64,000 nucleotides of DNA. Origin: Bathynomus jamesi. Lineage: Eukaryota; Arthropoda; Malacostraca; Isopoda; Cirolanidae. A model generated the notes under the pieces. It worked only from the letters and a program-made list of their open reading frames with translations, was not told where the DNA came from and searched no databases. Every line of letters begins with the position of its first letter. The first letter of the stretch is position 1. The stretch lies in NCBI GenBank assembly GCA_023014485.1, contig JAJOZX010012056.1, forward strand, positions 1 to 64,000. The letters are read 5' to 3'. This document shows, piece after piece, positions 11,337-22,128 of this stretch. The position numbers and the translations under genes are program-made.

Positions 11337-12519
11337 CAGGGTGTCCCATAAGTCCGGCATCATAGGAGAAATTCATATTTTTCTCTTTCTACAGGCCATA
11401 ATGTCTGTGAGCAAGGAAGAACGAATCCAGATAATTCTACTCATAAGAAATCGGAGTCAAAGAGAGGCCGCTGCTGAATTTAACAGACTGCATCCAGACC
11501 ACGAGCCAATAACACAGAGTTGTGTTGGCAGACTTGTTGCAAACTTTAAGGAAACAGGATCCATAGAAGATAAACCACGCAGTGGACCTTCAAGGAGGTC
11601 CATTGACGATGATACAGCGACTGCTATCCTGGCTCATTTTAACAGAAGTCCCAATAAGTCTCTTCGGCGATTGTCCGCCGAGACAGGAGTGTCGAAAAGT
11701 AGCATCCATCGCATTCTAAAGGCTCACAAATGGCATCCATATAAACTTCAGGTCCTACAGAAATTAAGCGAAGATGATCCCGACCGGCGGATGGAATTTT
11801 GTGAATGGGCTACGGAACAATATGCTCGGGATGCCAAATTCCCGTCCACCATTCTGTTCAGTGACTAGGCTGTTTTTTATGGAAATGGTGAGGTAAATCG
11901 ACAGAACACCCGCTACTGGTCTCAAAACAACCCTCACTGGTATACCTCTTCAAAGAAACAAGGTGCATCTCGGGTGATGGTATGGTGTGGCATTTGGAAG
12001 GATCGCATCATAGGCCCCCTCTTTTTCGATGAACATGTCACTGGAGGCACCTACCTACGTATGCTCAAGGAAGAAGCATGTCCCAGTGTCTTGAACGAAG
12101 AAGGAAATTTCCCAACATGGTTCCAGCAAGACGGCGCTCCTGCACATTACAGCACCCAAGCAAGGGAATACCTGAACCAACAATTCCATCGTCATTGGAT
12201 AGGACGTCGAGGGCCTGTGCAATTGCCAGCTAGAAGCCCGGATCTCACGCCACTAGATTTTTATCTCTGGGGCCACTTGAAAGCGCTGGTATACGCAGAG
12301 AAAATTAGGAGTGTTGAACATTTGCGGCAGCGCATTATTGGGGCATGTAACACCATTACTCCTGACATCATTCACCGTGTGCTTGCTGACTGGGTATCAC
12401 GTCTGAATTTGTGTATTGAAAACAATGGTGGACATATTGAGCACGTTCTGTAAATAAAAGCTTTTGTTTTGCCTTTTTTTATTATTTTTCCTATGATGCC
12501 GGACTTATGGGACACCCTT
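11337..12519 (+). mobile_element. Tc1/mariner-type transposon, complete ends
   Basis: The left end reads CAGGGTGTCCCATAAGTCCG and continues; the right end is its reverse complement with one mismatch at the tip. Both sides carry TA, the standard target duplication, embedded in (TA)n on each side. The element is 1183 bp and holds one transposase frame with a single stop. Confidence 0.92.
11401..12453 (+). pseudogene. Tc1/mariner transposase with one nonsense codon
   Basis: One continuous frame of 350 codons starts at ATG 11401 and is broken only by TAG at 11866-11868. The stop lies directly after the first catalytic aspartate (LFSD), where relatives have a glutamate codon. Upstream is a helix-turn-helix region (QREAAAEFNRLHP; SLRRLSAETGVSKSSIHRIL). 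The second and third catalytic aspartates lie in WFQQDGAPAHYS and ARSPDLTPLDF, 36 residues apart. The ending GGHIEHVL is typical. Relatives cut DNA at TA in the nucleus. A single base change makes this copy inactive, so it is young. Confidence 0.9.
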
Positions 12520-12559
12520 TATATATATGAAAATTATTTCACGAAAATAACACGTGAAA

Positions 12560-12860
12560 AATATTTATGACGAATAAAACCACGAAGGAAAGGAAACAGT
12601 GGTGCTGAAGCGCTTTCGTCTAATGACATCCTCAGGAACACTGAAGTAAATAAAGAGTACAAGACTGTATACGGGTTACAAAAGAAAAAATATATATATA
12701 GAGTAAATAAAGAAATTAAAATTGTGGGAGGAGCATACACATTTGTAAGGAAAACTACCAATTTTAGCACTTTGCCGAATTCAACACAAGCTCAAATGGA
12801 TTGTTTACAACCAATTTTATAGATAATGCCTAAATGATATATAGGTCACTAAAAAAATAA
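12560..12860 (-). repeat. PLE terminal repeat segment, inverted copy at 13970-14310
   Basis: This block and 13970-14310 are imperfect inverted copies: both contain TTTATAGATAATGCC-type sequence, the AATTTT/TGCTCCTCCCACAAT block, an internal (TA)n tract, and GTCATTAGACGAAAG with a CGTGGTTTTATTC ending. PLEs often carry terminal repeats in inverted or tandem order, so the pair probably marks the two ends of one PLE insertion, or of two joined copies. Confidence 0.7.
12597..12643 (-). ncRNA. Candidate hammerhead ribozyme motif in PLE terminal repeat
   Basis: On the minus strand the order is CAGTG (stem I), CTGAGGA (core), a small stem GTC-ATTA-GAC (stem II), GAAA (core), a short GCGC-TTCA-GCAC hairpin (stem III, one mismatch), then CACTG closing stem I. 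The order matches the small hammerheads known from PLE terminal repeats. The usual U before the cleavage position is replaced by C, so activity is doubtful. A decayed partner lies at 14229-14275 (+). Confidence 0.5.
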
Positions 12861-13969
12861 AAATAAAGAAATAAGAATAAAAATAAATTGAAAAATAAAA
12901 ATTGTAAGAGGAGCATGCAAATTTATAATGGAGCATTACCAAAGGTTTAGCACTCTGCCCTTCTTGTTTAAATCCGTTCTGAACGAATTCAAAACAACAG
13001 GATCGAGTTGAAAAAGACCTTTGGTCATGTTAAAGTTATTTGTAAGTTGAATAATAGCAGACTCAAGAATATTTCTATTAACAATATTGCTAGAGTGAAA
13101 CAAAACTGAAGCATTATTCCAGTCAATACAGTGGGATAACTCTGACAAATGGACAAAAAGGGCACTGGACGACTGTCCCGTTCTAACGGAATATTGATGC
13201 TGTTTTACACGCGTGTGCAAATCCTTTCCCGTCTGACCAATGTAAAAGGAATCACATTGTTTACACCCAATTTTATAGATAATGCCTGAATTATTGGTAA
13301 GGCTATTTTTTACTATGATATTTTTCACAATATTGTTATATGAAAATACTACATTAATATAAAAAAGTTTAAGTACATTACCAATGCCTAAAAAGCACGG
13401 GGAAAATGGAAGTACTAAAATATTCTTTGACAAAGTGCGAGTGTTATTATTCACACGATAGAAGGTTCGTTTTGCCTTGTTAAGACAAGATTCCATAAAC
13501 GAAGGTGGGTAGCACAGATCACTTTCAATACCGTTGATTTTTTCTTTTCCAATTCGGCATCGATGTATTCCGGACTGGCGATCCTAAGAGCGCGGAGAAA
13601 CATTGAAGAAAATATGGCCTTCTTAATGGGGGTGTCATGTCCAGAGTAAAAGTGTACGTAGGGCAAATTGTTTGTTTTTTCCGATAGATACTAAACTTAA
13701 AACCTGGGCTTTCCCTATGTACACGCACATCCAAAATCGGAATTGAGCTGTCTTGTTCCACTTCTAAAGTAAATTTAATGGAGAGGACTTGATCATTTAA
13801 CTGAAGGAGGAAGTCATCCAGGTCACGATTCATGGGCCAGATGCACAAAATATCGTCGACGTACCGCAACCATGGGATGCCAACCCCCAGGATTCTCGGA
13901 ATGTAAGTAATTTCGAAAAACTCCATATATGATAAATTTTATTTTTATTTTTATTTCTTTATTTTTATT

Positions 13970-14310
13970 TTTTTGTGACCTACATATCATTTCGGCATTA
14001 TCTATAAAATTGGTTGTAAACAATCCATTTGAGCTTGTGTTGAATTCGGGCAGTGCTGAAATTGGTAGTTTTCCTTACAAATGTGTATGCTCCTCCCACA
14101 ATTTTTATTTCTTTATTTACTATATATATTATATATATATATATATATATATGATGAATAATATATATATATATATATATATTATTTTTTTTGTAACCTA
14201 TATATAGTCTTGTACTCTTTATTTACTTCAATGTTCATGAGGATGTCATTAGACGAAAGTGCTTGAGCACCACTCTCTGTTTCCTTTCCTCCGTGGTTTT
14301 ATTCATCAAT
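13970..14310 (+). repeat. Second PLE terminal repeat segment, inverted
   Basis: Plus-strand counterpart of 12560-12860, with a (TA)n tract at 14110-14180, the hammerhead-like core degraded to ATGAGGA and the GAAAGTGCTTGAGCACC hairpin intact. It is followed by CGTGGTTTTATTCATCA. Confidence 0.7.
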
Positions 14311-14640
14311 ATATATTAATATTAATATTAATATTAATTCATTCTTTACAGTATACTAAATTGCGAAATTTATATATATACATTTATATTAAATTTCCCA
14401 TATGAAAACAGGTTTAATAATATACAATAGATATACTCAACTGTTTACTAAATTTGTGATAAACAATTTTAAATATTCTATAAATATAATATTCATTTTA
14501 CCTATAATTCGGAAGATAAGGAAAGCATACGTTATATATATACTTAAAACTCGAAGTTATCCCAAAAGGCGAGAATGGAATGTAGGTCAAACCACATCTT
14601 TTCTAATTCTGAATGGTTACGGAGATCGAGCTGTTTGAAT
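14311..14640. other. AT-rich spacer
   Basis: (TA)/(ATT)-rich sequence with no convincing gene or repeat family. Confidence 0.4.
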
Positions 14641-14782
14641 CTGATGCGCGCGCAGCTCTTCCTCCCCCTTCCCTCCCCTATAACCTTCAACCATGTAAGC
14701 TGTAATGTAAGCATGTAACATAAGCCAATCGACAGCTGACTGTTGTGAGTGACATTGTTTGGTGTTTGAAGCAGTGTTAAGA

Positions 14783-14950
14783 ATGCCACACACCTTCACA
14801 CATGCCGAATATGCAGATATGGTGTATGTCTACGGTTTTTGCGATGGAAGTGCAACAGCTGCTGTTGCAGAATACCATCGACGGTTTCCGAACCACAGAA
14901 TTCCGAATCGAAGTGTGTTTACCAGGGTTTTTAACCGGAGAGGGCAATCT
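14783..14950 (+). pseudogene. DUF4817-type transposase N-terminal fragment
   Basis: The frame reads [20 protein letters not shown], then [20 protein letters not shown]. This is the DUF4817 helix-turn-helix found at the start of many mariner-like transposases in arthropods. After about 55 residues the similarity stops at RVFNRRGQ and the sequence passes into (CAA)n and unrelated AT-rich DNA. The catalytic core is missing, so this is a truncated relic. Confidence 0.75.
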
Positions 14951-15019
14951 GTTACCTGCGTGCCACCGAGTTGCTCGACCAGGGTGGGCTGATCGGCTAA
15001 ACAACAACAACAACAACAA

Positions 15020-15445
15020 CTGCTGTAATGAAGACTGAAATAGAGCTCAAAAGAAAATCAAATTGCGCAGGTGGAGATAACCATTCTGGAAATTGAAAAT
15101 TCAAATCTCCTTTTATCATACTATAAATGTTTACAAACAAAACAAACAAAAATAATTTATTCTTCTTCAATAAGAAGGCATTACGGTAAGAATGAGTACA
15201 TGAAAAGTTTACAAAGCAATACAGTTAAGAATGATGAATTAGTAACTTTATTAAAAAAATTAAAATAAAAAAATAATCACTATACACAATATATAGAAGA
15301 ATGACAAAACGTTGTATTCGAATTTGTAAAGTTCATTTTATCAGTTAACTCAAGATAATTAAAGTAAAAAAATAAATTAAACGTAACTATATTTCAGAGA
15401 TGCATGAAACTTTATGATATGAGAAACAATAACAAGCAGTCGAAA
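15020..15445. other. AT-rich unassigned sequence
   Basis: AT-rich sequence between two mariner-like fragments. The short frames in it look random. Confidence 0.4.
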
Positions 15446-15449
15446 CACA

Positions 15450-15597
15450 TCATAACAAATGTTGGAAGTGTTCACTGCCATGTTCATTGCACAAACGTGC
15501 ACGGCGAAGCATGTTGCTGGACACGGACTGTAACACCTCTGGCTGAATGTTGGCAATATTGTTGGTAATGTTTTATTGCAACTCTTCCTGTTGAAAT
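15450..15597 (-). pseudogene. Mariner-like transposase C-terminal relic
   Basis: The minus strand encodes NITNNIANIQPEVLQSVSSN, then MLRRARLCNEHGSEHFQHLL and a stop, the usual end of mariner-like transposases (relatives end in GGHFEHLL or similar). It is opposite in orientation to the DUF4817 fragment at 14783, so the two are separate fragments or parts of a rearranged element. Confidence 0.6.
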
Positions 15598-15870
15598 TAT
15601 ATACAGTAACCCCCTTTAGTTGGTTAATTTTAAACTCGATATTGCACCATACCCTTATTCACCACAACAACTTTAAACCAGAACTGCGCGAGGGTGCGAG
15701 AGATTCCGCGTAGGTTTATTATCGAGTTTTTAGCTTGACGAGATATAAGAAGTGTTTCTTTGAGATTGTCATTCAAAATTCAGGTAACCATTGCTTTAGT
15801 TAGGCTAGTTATTTTTCTTTTCAGATTTTTCATTTATTGTATCATATATTCATAATTCTTAAGAATTTTC

Positions 15871-15961
15871 GGAGCAATCCAAGAATAAGCACCGCAAATC
15901 AACTTAGGGTGCTTTTTCTTGGATTAGGGGTCGAACGAGGTGCTTATTCTTGGATTGCTCT
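15871..15961. repeat. 90 bp palindromic element, GAGCAATCCAAGAATAAGCA ends
   Basis: Starts GAGCAATCCAAGAATAAGCA and ends with its reverse complement (22 bp arms counting the following CC). A second left end, diverged at a few positions, lies at 16413. The short body contains TTAGGGTGCTTTTTCTTGGA. It looks like a minimal MITE built of two terminal repeats. Confidence 0.7.
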
Positions 15962-15999
15962 AAAATGGAGTTAAAATGGAGGTAATTGCTCTAAAATGG

Positions 16000-16130
16000 T
16001 TAATTGAATTCCCGGTTAGGTTAACTGTACGCCCTTGACGATTGGTTAGGTTAAGTCGTAATATTTTCGTTAGTTTTAACCTAACCAATCGTCATGGGCG
16101 TACAGTTGACCTAACCTGGCATTCAATTAA
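16000..16130. repeat. Foldback: 55 bp inverted repeat arms
   Basis: 16000-16055 and 16076-16130 are inverted copies with a few mismatches, separated by about 20 bp. The arms contain ACTGTACGCCC and GGTTAGGTTAA. Such a foldback can form a stable hairpin. Non-coding. Confidence 0.85.
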
Positions 16131-16178
16131 CCTAACCGGGCATTCAATAATTTTACCATAGGTTTCTATATGTATATA

Positions 16179-16402
16179 CAGGGTGATTCAAAAGTCAAGT
16201 TACATAGGGAAATAGAATATTATGTAATGATACAGGGGAATAGTCACATCACATGTTCGATATGGCCACCGTTAACGGCAATGCACTTGTGCAGCCAGCT
16301 AGGAATATCACATCAATGCGCTCCTCCTTCGATAACATCTCATAACTCATTTACCTGCAAAGAAACAGAAAAGCCCTATGTAACGACTTTTGAATCACCC
16401 TG
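16179..16402 (-). mobile_element. Mariner-derived MITE, 224 bp
   Basis: The ends are inverted repeats CAGGGTGATTCAAAAGTC... with GTTACATAGGG inside, flanked by TA on both sides. The minus strand still encodes the transposase end CIAVNGGHIEHVM and a stop, so this is an internal deletion of a mariner-like element. Confidence 0.88.
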
Positions 16403-16412
16403 TATATATATA

Positions 16413-16682
16413 TGAGCAATCCAAGAATAAGCACCCCAAATCAATTTAGGGTGCTTTTTCTTGGATTGGGGTCGAACGAGGGTGCTTCAGAAGCTTGAGG
16501 GCAAGATGACAGCATCAACTTTTCAAACTGAAGTGTTACCATTATTGGTTGAAGATCCATTGCCAGTAATAAATTGGTGTAAGAGAAAAAATCTTATTAA
16601 AAAAGTGATGCTGTGTGCTAAGTGCGATCAAGCAATGACCTGGACAAAGTTTTCGAGGAATGTTGATGTTAAAATCCTTTAA
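16413..16682 (+). pseudogene. Merlin/ISXO2-like transposase N-terminal fragment after a terminal repeat
   Basis: A terminal repeat like that of the 90 bp palindrome (GAGCAATCCAAGAATAAGCA) leads directly into an open frame from 16461. It contains LLVEDPLPVINWCKRKNLI and LCAKCDQAMTW, resembling the N-terminal zinc region (C-x2-C followed by M) of Merlin or ISXO2-like transposases. The catalytic domain is not found downstream. The assignment is tentative, based on a short motif. Confidence 0.4.
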
Positions 16683-16905
16683 AGGCTTAATCTAAATTAA
16701 TTTAAGGTAAGAACTATTTATTCTTCTAATACGGTGAATAACCTTTCAACTGAGTTAAGCCCGTTGATAGCTGAAGTTTCTATCAGCAGGAAATATTTAA
16801 AGTATTTAAATATAGATTGGTTTAATAAGTCTTTAATATTTCTTTGTTTGCAAGGACATTTAATATAAAACTTAAGTTAAAGTATAATTTAAACTTAAAT
16901 AGATA
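16683..16905. other. AT-rich spacer
   Basis: No gene or repeat recognised. Confidence 0.4.
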
Positions 16906-16906
16906 A

Positions 16907-17522
16907 CTAAATAATTTCGCTAAAGAAAAATAAAGTAGGGTTTATACAACATTTAAATTCCAGAGTGTGGGGATGGTTCGCATATGCTTGGTCTTTAATG
17001 TAGCCCCGCAGGAAGTAATCCGGTGATAATGAATCAGGTGAGCGTGGAGGCCATAATCCCTCAAAAGTAAATTCCAATTGTCTGATGAAACGTGTGGCTT
17101 CTTGCATCATATTGTTGGAACCAGCCATTGTGTATTTCATCCTCTGATAGGTATCCAAGAACTCTTGTATAATTTCAGTGCAACTCCCCGATGTAATCGT
17201 GTTGTAAAAGAAGGTGGGTCACACATTCTGACATCTCGAAATGGCACACCACACTCCCCCTTCTCGGGATAAAGGGGAGGTTTCATGAATGAAGTGCGGG
17301 TTATCTACGGATCATATACGCTTGTTTTGTGCATTCACATACAGTATCCGGCGAGACGACTTTATGCCTCCGATGAAAAAAAATTAACATCCAAGATGTC
17401 ACACTGCTGTTCCACAATTTGAATAAGCTATTGACAATACGCCACCCACCTTTCACTGTCTAGTGGGCGCAGTTCCTGCACCACCTGAGCCTCACAGGGA
17501 TGTAACTTCAATTGTTTCATTG
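16907..17522 (-). pseudogene. Decayed mariner-like transposase
   Basis: On the minus strand the start MKQLKLHPCEAQVVQELRPL (about 17520) is followed by SERWVAYCQ, a stop, then VEQQCDILDVNFFSSEA. After further frame damage comes LWPPRSPD...DYFLRGYIKDQ (about 17050-16970). Order and motifs are those of a mariner-like transposase. There are several stops and frameshifts, so it is an old relic. Confidence 0.75.
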
Positions 17523-17639
17523 TTTTATGTAAAAAAAACTGATTTTATTTACTTTTTTTTTACTGTTCAGTCGTCTCACAATACCCTTTTTCGGTATTAT
17601 TAATTTCAATATATTTTTAGTATTTAAATTTATATTAAG

Positions 17640-18500
17640 GGCCTAACTTTTACTCAAGAGAGAAATTTCAAGCGTTAATTTACTCCTGAAATGGAAACTG
17701 AAAAGTTTCTATCATTTCTTGATGTTCTAGTTACTCATTCTCCAGATAGTTTCTCTACTTTGGTTTATAGGAAGAAGACTACTACTCGCCATGGAACGAA
17801 CTATTTCAGCTCAATACCATTTCGTTTTAAAATATCTAGCATCACGCGTAAAATACACCGAGCTTATCATATTTGCTCAGATTGGCTCCTCTTCCATGGA
17901 GAGATCAGTTACCTCCAGCATTTCTTTAAGCATAACATATACCCAATACATATATTTGATAATTCTCTCAACCGTTTTCTCCAAAGCCTTTTTCAGACTC
18001 AACATTTAGTTCCCATTGTTCCTAAATTTGAGATGTATATTAAACTTCCTTTTCTTGGTCATACCACTGACGAAATAAGCAGACTCGTTCGTAGTGTCAT
18101 GTCAAAAGTCCTTTCCTCAATGTTGTTTTAAATTTATTAACAGTAAATCATCCTCCATTTATAATTTCTGCCGTCATAAGGAATGCCTCCCTTTGCTTGT
18201 CAGGCCCTCTGTAATATATCTCTACACGTGTGCGGACTGTAATACCCGCTACGTGGGTCAAACTGGCCTGCAACTAAAACATAGAATTGATAAGCATAGG
18301 GGATTCCCATCGGAGTGGCCGTTCCCTTTCAAATCCAGAATATTCCGCTATTCGCAATCACAGCAAATCAGCCGACCATCCAATAAACGCTAATCAGTTC
18401 TCTATTCTATCTTTCCACTCTAACAAATTTGACAGAAAAATCACCGACTCTTTATACATTAAGAATCTAACTCTTTCCTTAAATGCACAAAATTAATCCG
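17640..18500 (+). pseudogene. Second Penelope-like family: RT C-terminus and GIY-YIG
   Basis: The frame 17691-18131 starts in the RT C-terminal part (KFLSFLDVLVTH, FSTLVYRKK, HRAYHICSDWLLFHGEISYL). The reading shifts at about 18110-18130 into a frame with VIYLYTCADCNTRYVGQTGL and KHRIDKHRG, the GIY-YIG signature. A second frame change follows near 18330. It differs strongly from the PLE at 12.5-13.9 kb, so at least two PLE lineages are present. The RT fingers and palm are missing (5' truncation). Confidence 0.85.
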
Positions 18501-18619
18501 TTAAATTATTCACTCCATAGACAACAACCAACTACTTTTTGCCTCCTTTTGCTGCTAATTTTTCTGGTCATTCCTTCCATTGGCTTTGATCTGTGATCAT
18601 ATCCACTTTGGGTAAGCTC

Positions 18620-18628
<9 letters not shown>

Positions 18629-18672
<44 letters not shown>
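18629..18672. repeat. (TA)n microsatellite
   Basis: About 22 TA units, directly abutting the solo LTR. Confidence 0.97.
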
Positions 18673-18676
<4 letters not shown>

Positions 18677-19939
18677 AATCCCTCCGTCTATGGCCTTGGT
18701 TGGTTCGAAGTCGACGGGGGTTCTTGTTAGGAGGCAGCAACGGATTTGTTACTCGCAGTACTTTCTTTTACTACTCTCCGAGTTCTATAATGATTCGGAG
18801 GATTCTGGAAGGCTTACTAAATTCTCTGAAGGTTCTTGATTCTTCTTATAACGTATCGGGAAATTATTTTTTCTCAACTTAAGACTAAGTTCTCTGAAGA
18901 GAGCAAGGCTCGAAGGAGAAGATAAAGACTTTTTCTTACTGTAATTTACTGCTAAAAGGTACAGGTAGTGCTCAACCTCTAAGTCTAATTCTGAATGAAC
19001 ATGGAAGAAATTTTGTGGGTTTATATACCCATAATTTGCTAACATCATTATTATTAAAGGTTGACTTGTCTCGTTTGTATTCTCTATAGGCTGCATTATT
19101 TTTGCACAATATTTGAAAATAAAGTATATTTTTTGCTGTGGCAATGTTTAAACAGATAAACAAGATATTTGAAGATGAAGCCATGTTTTTATCTTAACCC
19201 GCGTATTTTCAGATCTGATGTTATCATGATCTGCCGAGTTAATTAGGAGTGGAAATTGAACTATGCATCTTTACACTAAAATATGCATATGAGCAAAAAT
19301 TAAAGGCTTAAGATTCACAATCAAATGCCCAGGCAAGACACGACTTCACCCTCCACAACGAAGAGAGAATGCATACAAAACACGAACATTGCAAAATCCA
19401 ATCAGGATTCATTATCAAGCTAAATCTAAAAAAATTATTAAGAAATTTTGAAAAGAACAAGTCACCAATTATTTGGCTAAATAAGAAGTAAATCAAAAAT
19501 TTATCCCAACGAAAAAATAATAATAAAAAATAATAATAATATTTCCAAGTATACATTCCTAAAAGGCGACATAATGTCGGGTAGTACATTCAGTACAACC
19601 AAAGTACATCCCTGAGTACATTGTAATTTTGGTTTACTATAACTATGAATATAATTACCAATTAATTCACATTCACTTATTACACAGGTATGCATATGAA
19701 ATTTTTTTGTCTGCTGTGAGGGTTTTTTCAACTCATATTATATAATTCGACCATGCTGAATTCGAAAATGACATTGGTTTTCCTCAATCAGGTCAGGTTT
19801 TTTCTCTATTGGCCATTTATTATAAGTCCAATTTTATCCCCAAATTTATTGATTTTTTTAGCTTAAACACTGTAGATACGAGTAATATTATAAGAACACT
19901 CGTGAAAAATGAAAACATTGTGTGAATAAATACTTTTAT

Positions 19940-22128
19940 TCATACAATGAATATGGAAAAAAGTTTATTGAGAAGGAATGAAGTTTTTTTGGCTTTCCGT
20001 CTGTGTTTTTCTTCGGGCACGTCTCGCTTCAAACACCAGCAATAGTCCGCCAGCATATTGATATCCCAGTTTCCCTGGTACCTCTCTTCCATTATTTTGA
20101 TATCTTGGTGAAATCGTTCACCCTGTTCCTCACTATAATCCCCGCAATTTTCAGGAAATAGTCCAAGTGGGACCAAAAAGTGCATTTTTATGGACATGCG
20201 CGACCCATGAGCTTTGAAAGCTTCCATCAAGTTTTCGACACCGGACTCGTATTCTGGACTTCTACGCTTGCCAAGAAAATCAGTGACAACTGATTTGAAT
20301 GCCTGCCAGGCATTCTTCTCAGTTGGAGTCATTGCGTTTTCGAACTGAGTATCCTTGATCAAAGTTCGAATTTGAGGACCATCAAAAACCCCAGCATTTA
20401 GTTTAGCATCAGATATATGAGGAAATTTACTCTCGAGATATCGGAATGCTGAACCCTCCTTATTCATTGATTTGATGAAATTTTTCATCAAGCCCAGCTT
20501 AATATGAAGTGGTGGGAGCAAAATTTTTGTTGGTGGTACAAGGGCACTGAAACGACATTATGCGACCCAGGTTCAAAATTCTCTCTGGATGCCCATCACG
20601 CTGTGCATAGTGCTTCTCATCCGCTCGGCTATCCCATTTGCAGAGGAAACATGGGTATTTCGTGTATCCCCCTTGCATTCCCAATATAAATGCCAGAATC
20701 TGAAAAAAAATGAAAATATTTAAAGAATTTAGAGAATTTGTTCTATCAGATAAAAAAATCTATGCATTGGACTGTATCACTTCTGTGGGGAAGTTAAGTG
20801 TTCTTATACGCTCTCAAATAACCTTTGGAAAAACAACATAGTCAATAGCAATAGTTTACTTATGATATTAGTATTACCTTCAAATCTCCACAGATCCTCC
20901 AGTTATGTTGGTCGTATACGAGAGCATCCAGTAAAATTTTCATGTTATCGTAGCTCTCAGTAAGTTGTACGGAATGTGCTACAGGGACTGATGCAACCCT
21001 ATTCCCAATGTTGAGAAGTACTGCTTTCAAACTTCGTTTAGACGAGTCTATAAATAGCCTCCATTCTGATGCGTTATATGGCAGGCCCAAGGATTCGATT
21101 AGCCCCTCAACATTGCAGCAGTACACTAAGGAAGAGGTATTTTCGTGCACTGCAAAAAACTTGCGGAATTCTTCCTCTCGTTTCCTATACCAGGAGAATG
21201 TTGTTCCCGGAGCCAGCAAGTTGTCCTCTCGAAGTCGTGAGCCCAAGATCTCGGCAGCTAATTTGGAAAGTCCTAAATCCCTGGTAAGATCATTAAGTTT
21301 GGCCTGGTTGAGAGGCCTCGGCTCATTTGAAGCCGTATTTTGAGGTATATACGACTGGGACTGGTCATTGGCATTGGTCATTGATTCATCATCAGAATCA
21401 TCGAAGTCCAGGGTTTGAGGTGGGTCGGGTATTGGAATTCCAGGACCATGGGGTACAGGTCTCATAGCAGAAGGAATGTCAGGGTATACAACAATGTGTT
21501 TATTCTTCTTGTTAACTCCTGAAAATAGAAACACAGAAACATGGATATAAAACTTGCATATGAAATAGAAGAAGCATTCAGACAGTGGCGGCTCGTGAGG
21601 AAGGCTGCGGTCTGTAAGATATGAAATAGGTCGATGGAGTCTGTATATTTTCTTTCTTTTTCATTCATATTGTCCCTTCGGGACAATATGAATGAAAAAG
21701 AAAGAAAATATACAATCATTTTATATGTAAATGTAACTTGTATAACAATATGTATGTGTAAATGTATTTTCTATAACAATATGTATATGTAAATGTATGA
21801 TTACCATTATGGTGAATATTATGCTATATATGGTGAATATTACATTATGGTGAATATTATGTCAAGTTTCATACGAGGATTTCAAAATATTTAAGAAAAA
21901 TAAATTTATAAGCCCACCTTGGAGGTTTGTCATGCAGAAATAGCAATCTGTCACGTGATCCTTTCCTTCTCTCCAAATCATGGGAATTCCAAAAGGCAAA
22001 GATTTCGCTCTGCCTTTGCTCCATCTTCTCAAATTTTCAATGCACGTCTTGCAGCACATATGAGGGGCGAAATTTTTGTCCTGGTCCCCTAGCTTAATTC
22101 CAAAGTATGCTCTATACATTGTCTTCAC
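19940..22128 (-). pseudogene. CACTA-like transposase, three exons, one frameshift
   Basis: Exon 1 (22128-21918) begins MKTMYRAYFGIKLGDQDKNF and holds Cys pairs CCKTC and CYFC. It joins at a GT/AG intron (21917-21519) to exon 2 (21518-20879), which has an acidic linker and LGLSKLAAEILGSRL. A second intron (20878-20700) leads to exon 3, with GGYTKYPCFLCKWDSRA, HIKLGLMKNFIKSM, FDGPQIRTLIKD and SEEQGERFHQDIK. Both junctions restore the frame (CAA G|GA; AAG|ATT). Exon 3 has one frameshift near 20565. The Cys pairs suggest zinc binding. The family is common in arthropod genomes but little characterised. A product is unlikely. Confidence 0.75.
21643..21713. repeat. Perfect 34 bp palindrome with 3-base loop
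   Basis: 21643-21676 and 21680-21713 are exact reverse complements around TTC. It lies in the first intron of the CACTA-like transposase. See findings. Confidence 0.95.

Larger units (their letters stand above)
12536..13927 (-). pseudogene. Penelope-like element: RT C-terminus and GIY-YIG endonuclease
   Basis: Minus-strand frames begin at 13926 within the reverse transcriptase (LRYVDDILCIW, the catalytic YVDD, about 13860) and pass through FKFSIYRK and FSSMFLRALRIASPEYIDAE. They then enter a GIY-YIG domain with CKQCDSFYIGQTGKDL (about 13240) and RVKQHQYSVR. The last frame ends at 12936 in LNLW. Frame changes occur near 13680 and 13540, so it is broken, and the RT N-terminal half is missing. 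PLEs are retroelements that use a GIY-YIG nuclease for target-primed insertion. A second, cleaner copy lies at 62.5-63.3 kb. Confidence 0.9.

Noticed and set aside
16030..16150. Telomere-like repeats (TTAGG) near GGTTAGGTTAA
   Set aside because: Only two scattered motifs inside a foldback, not a TTAGG array.
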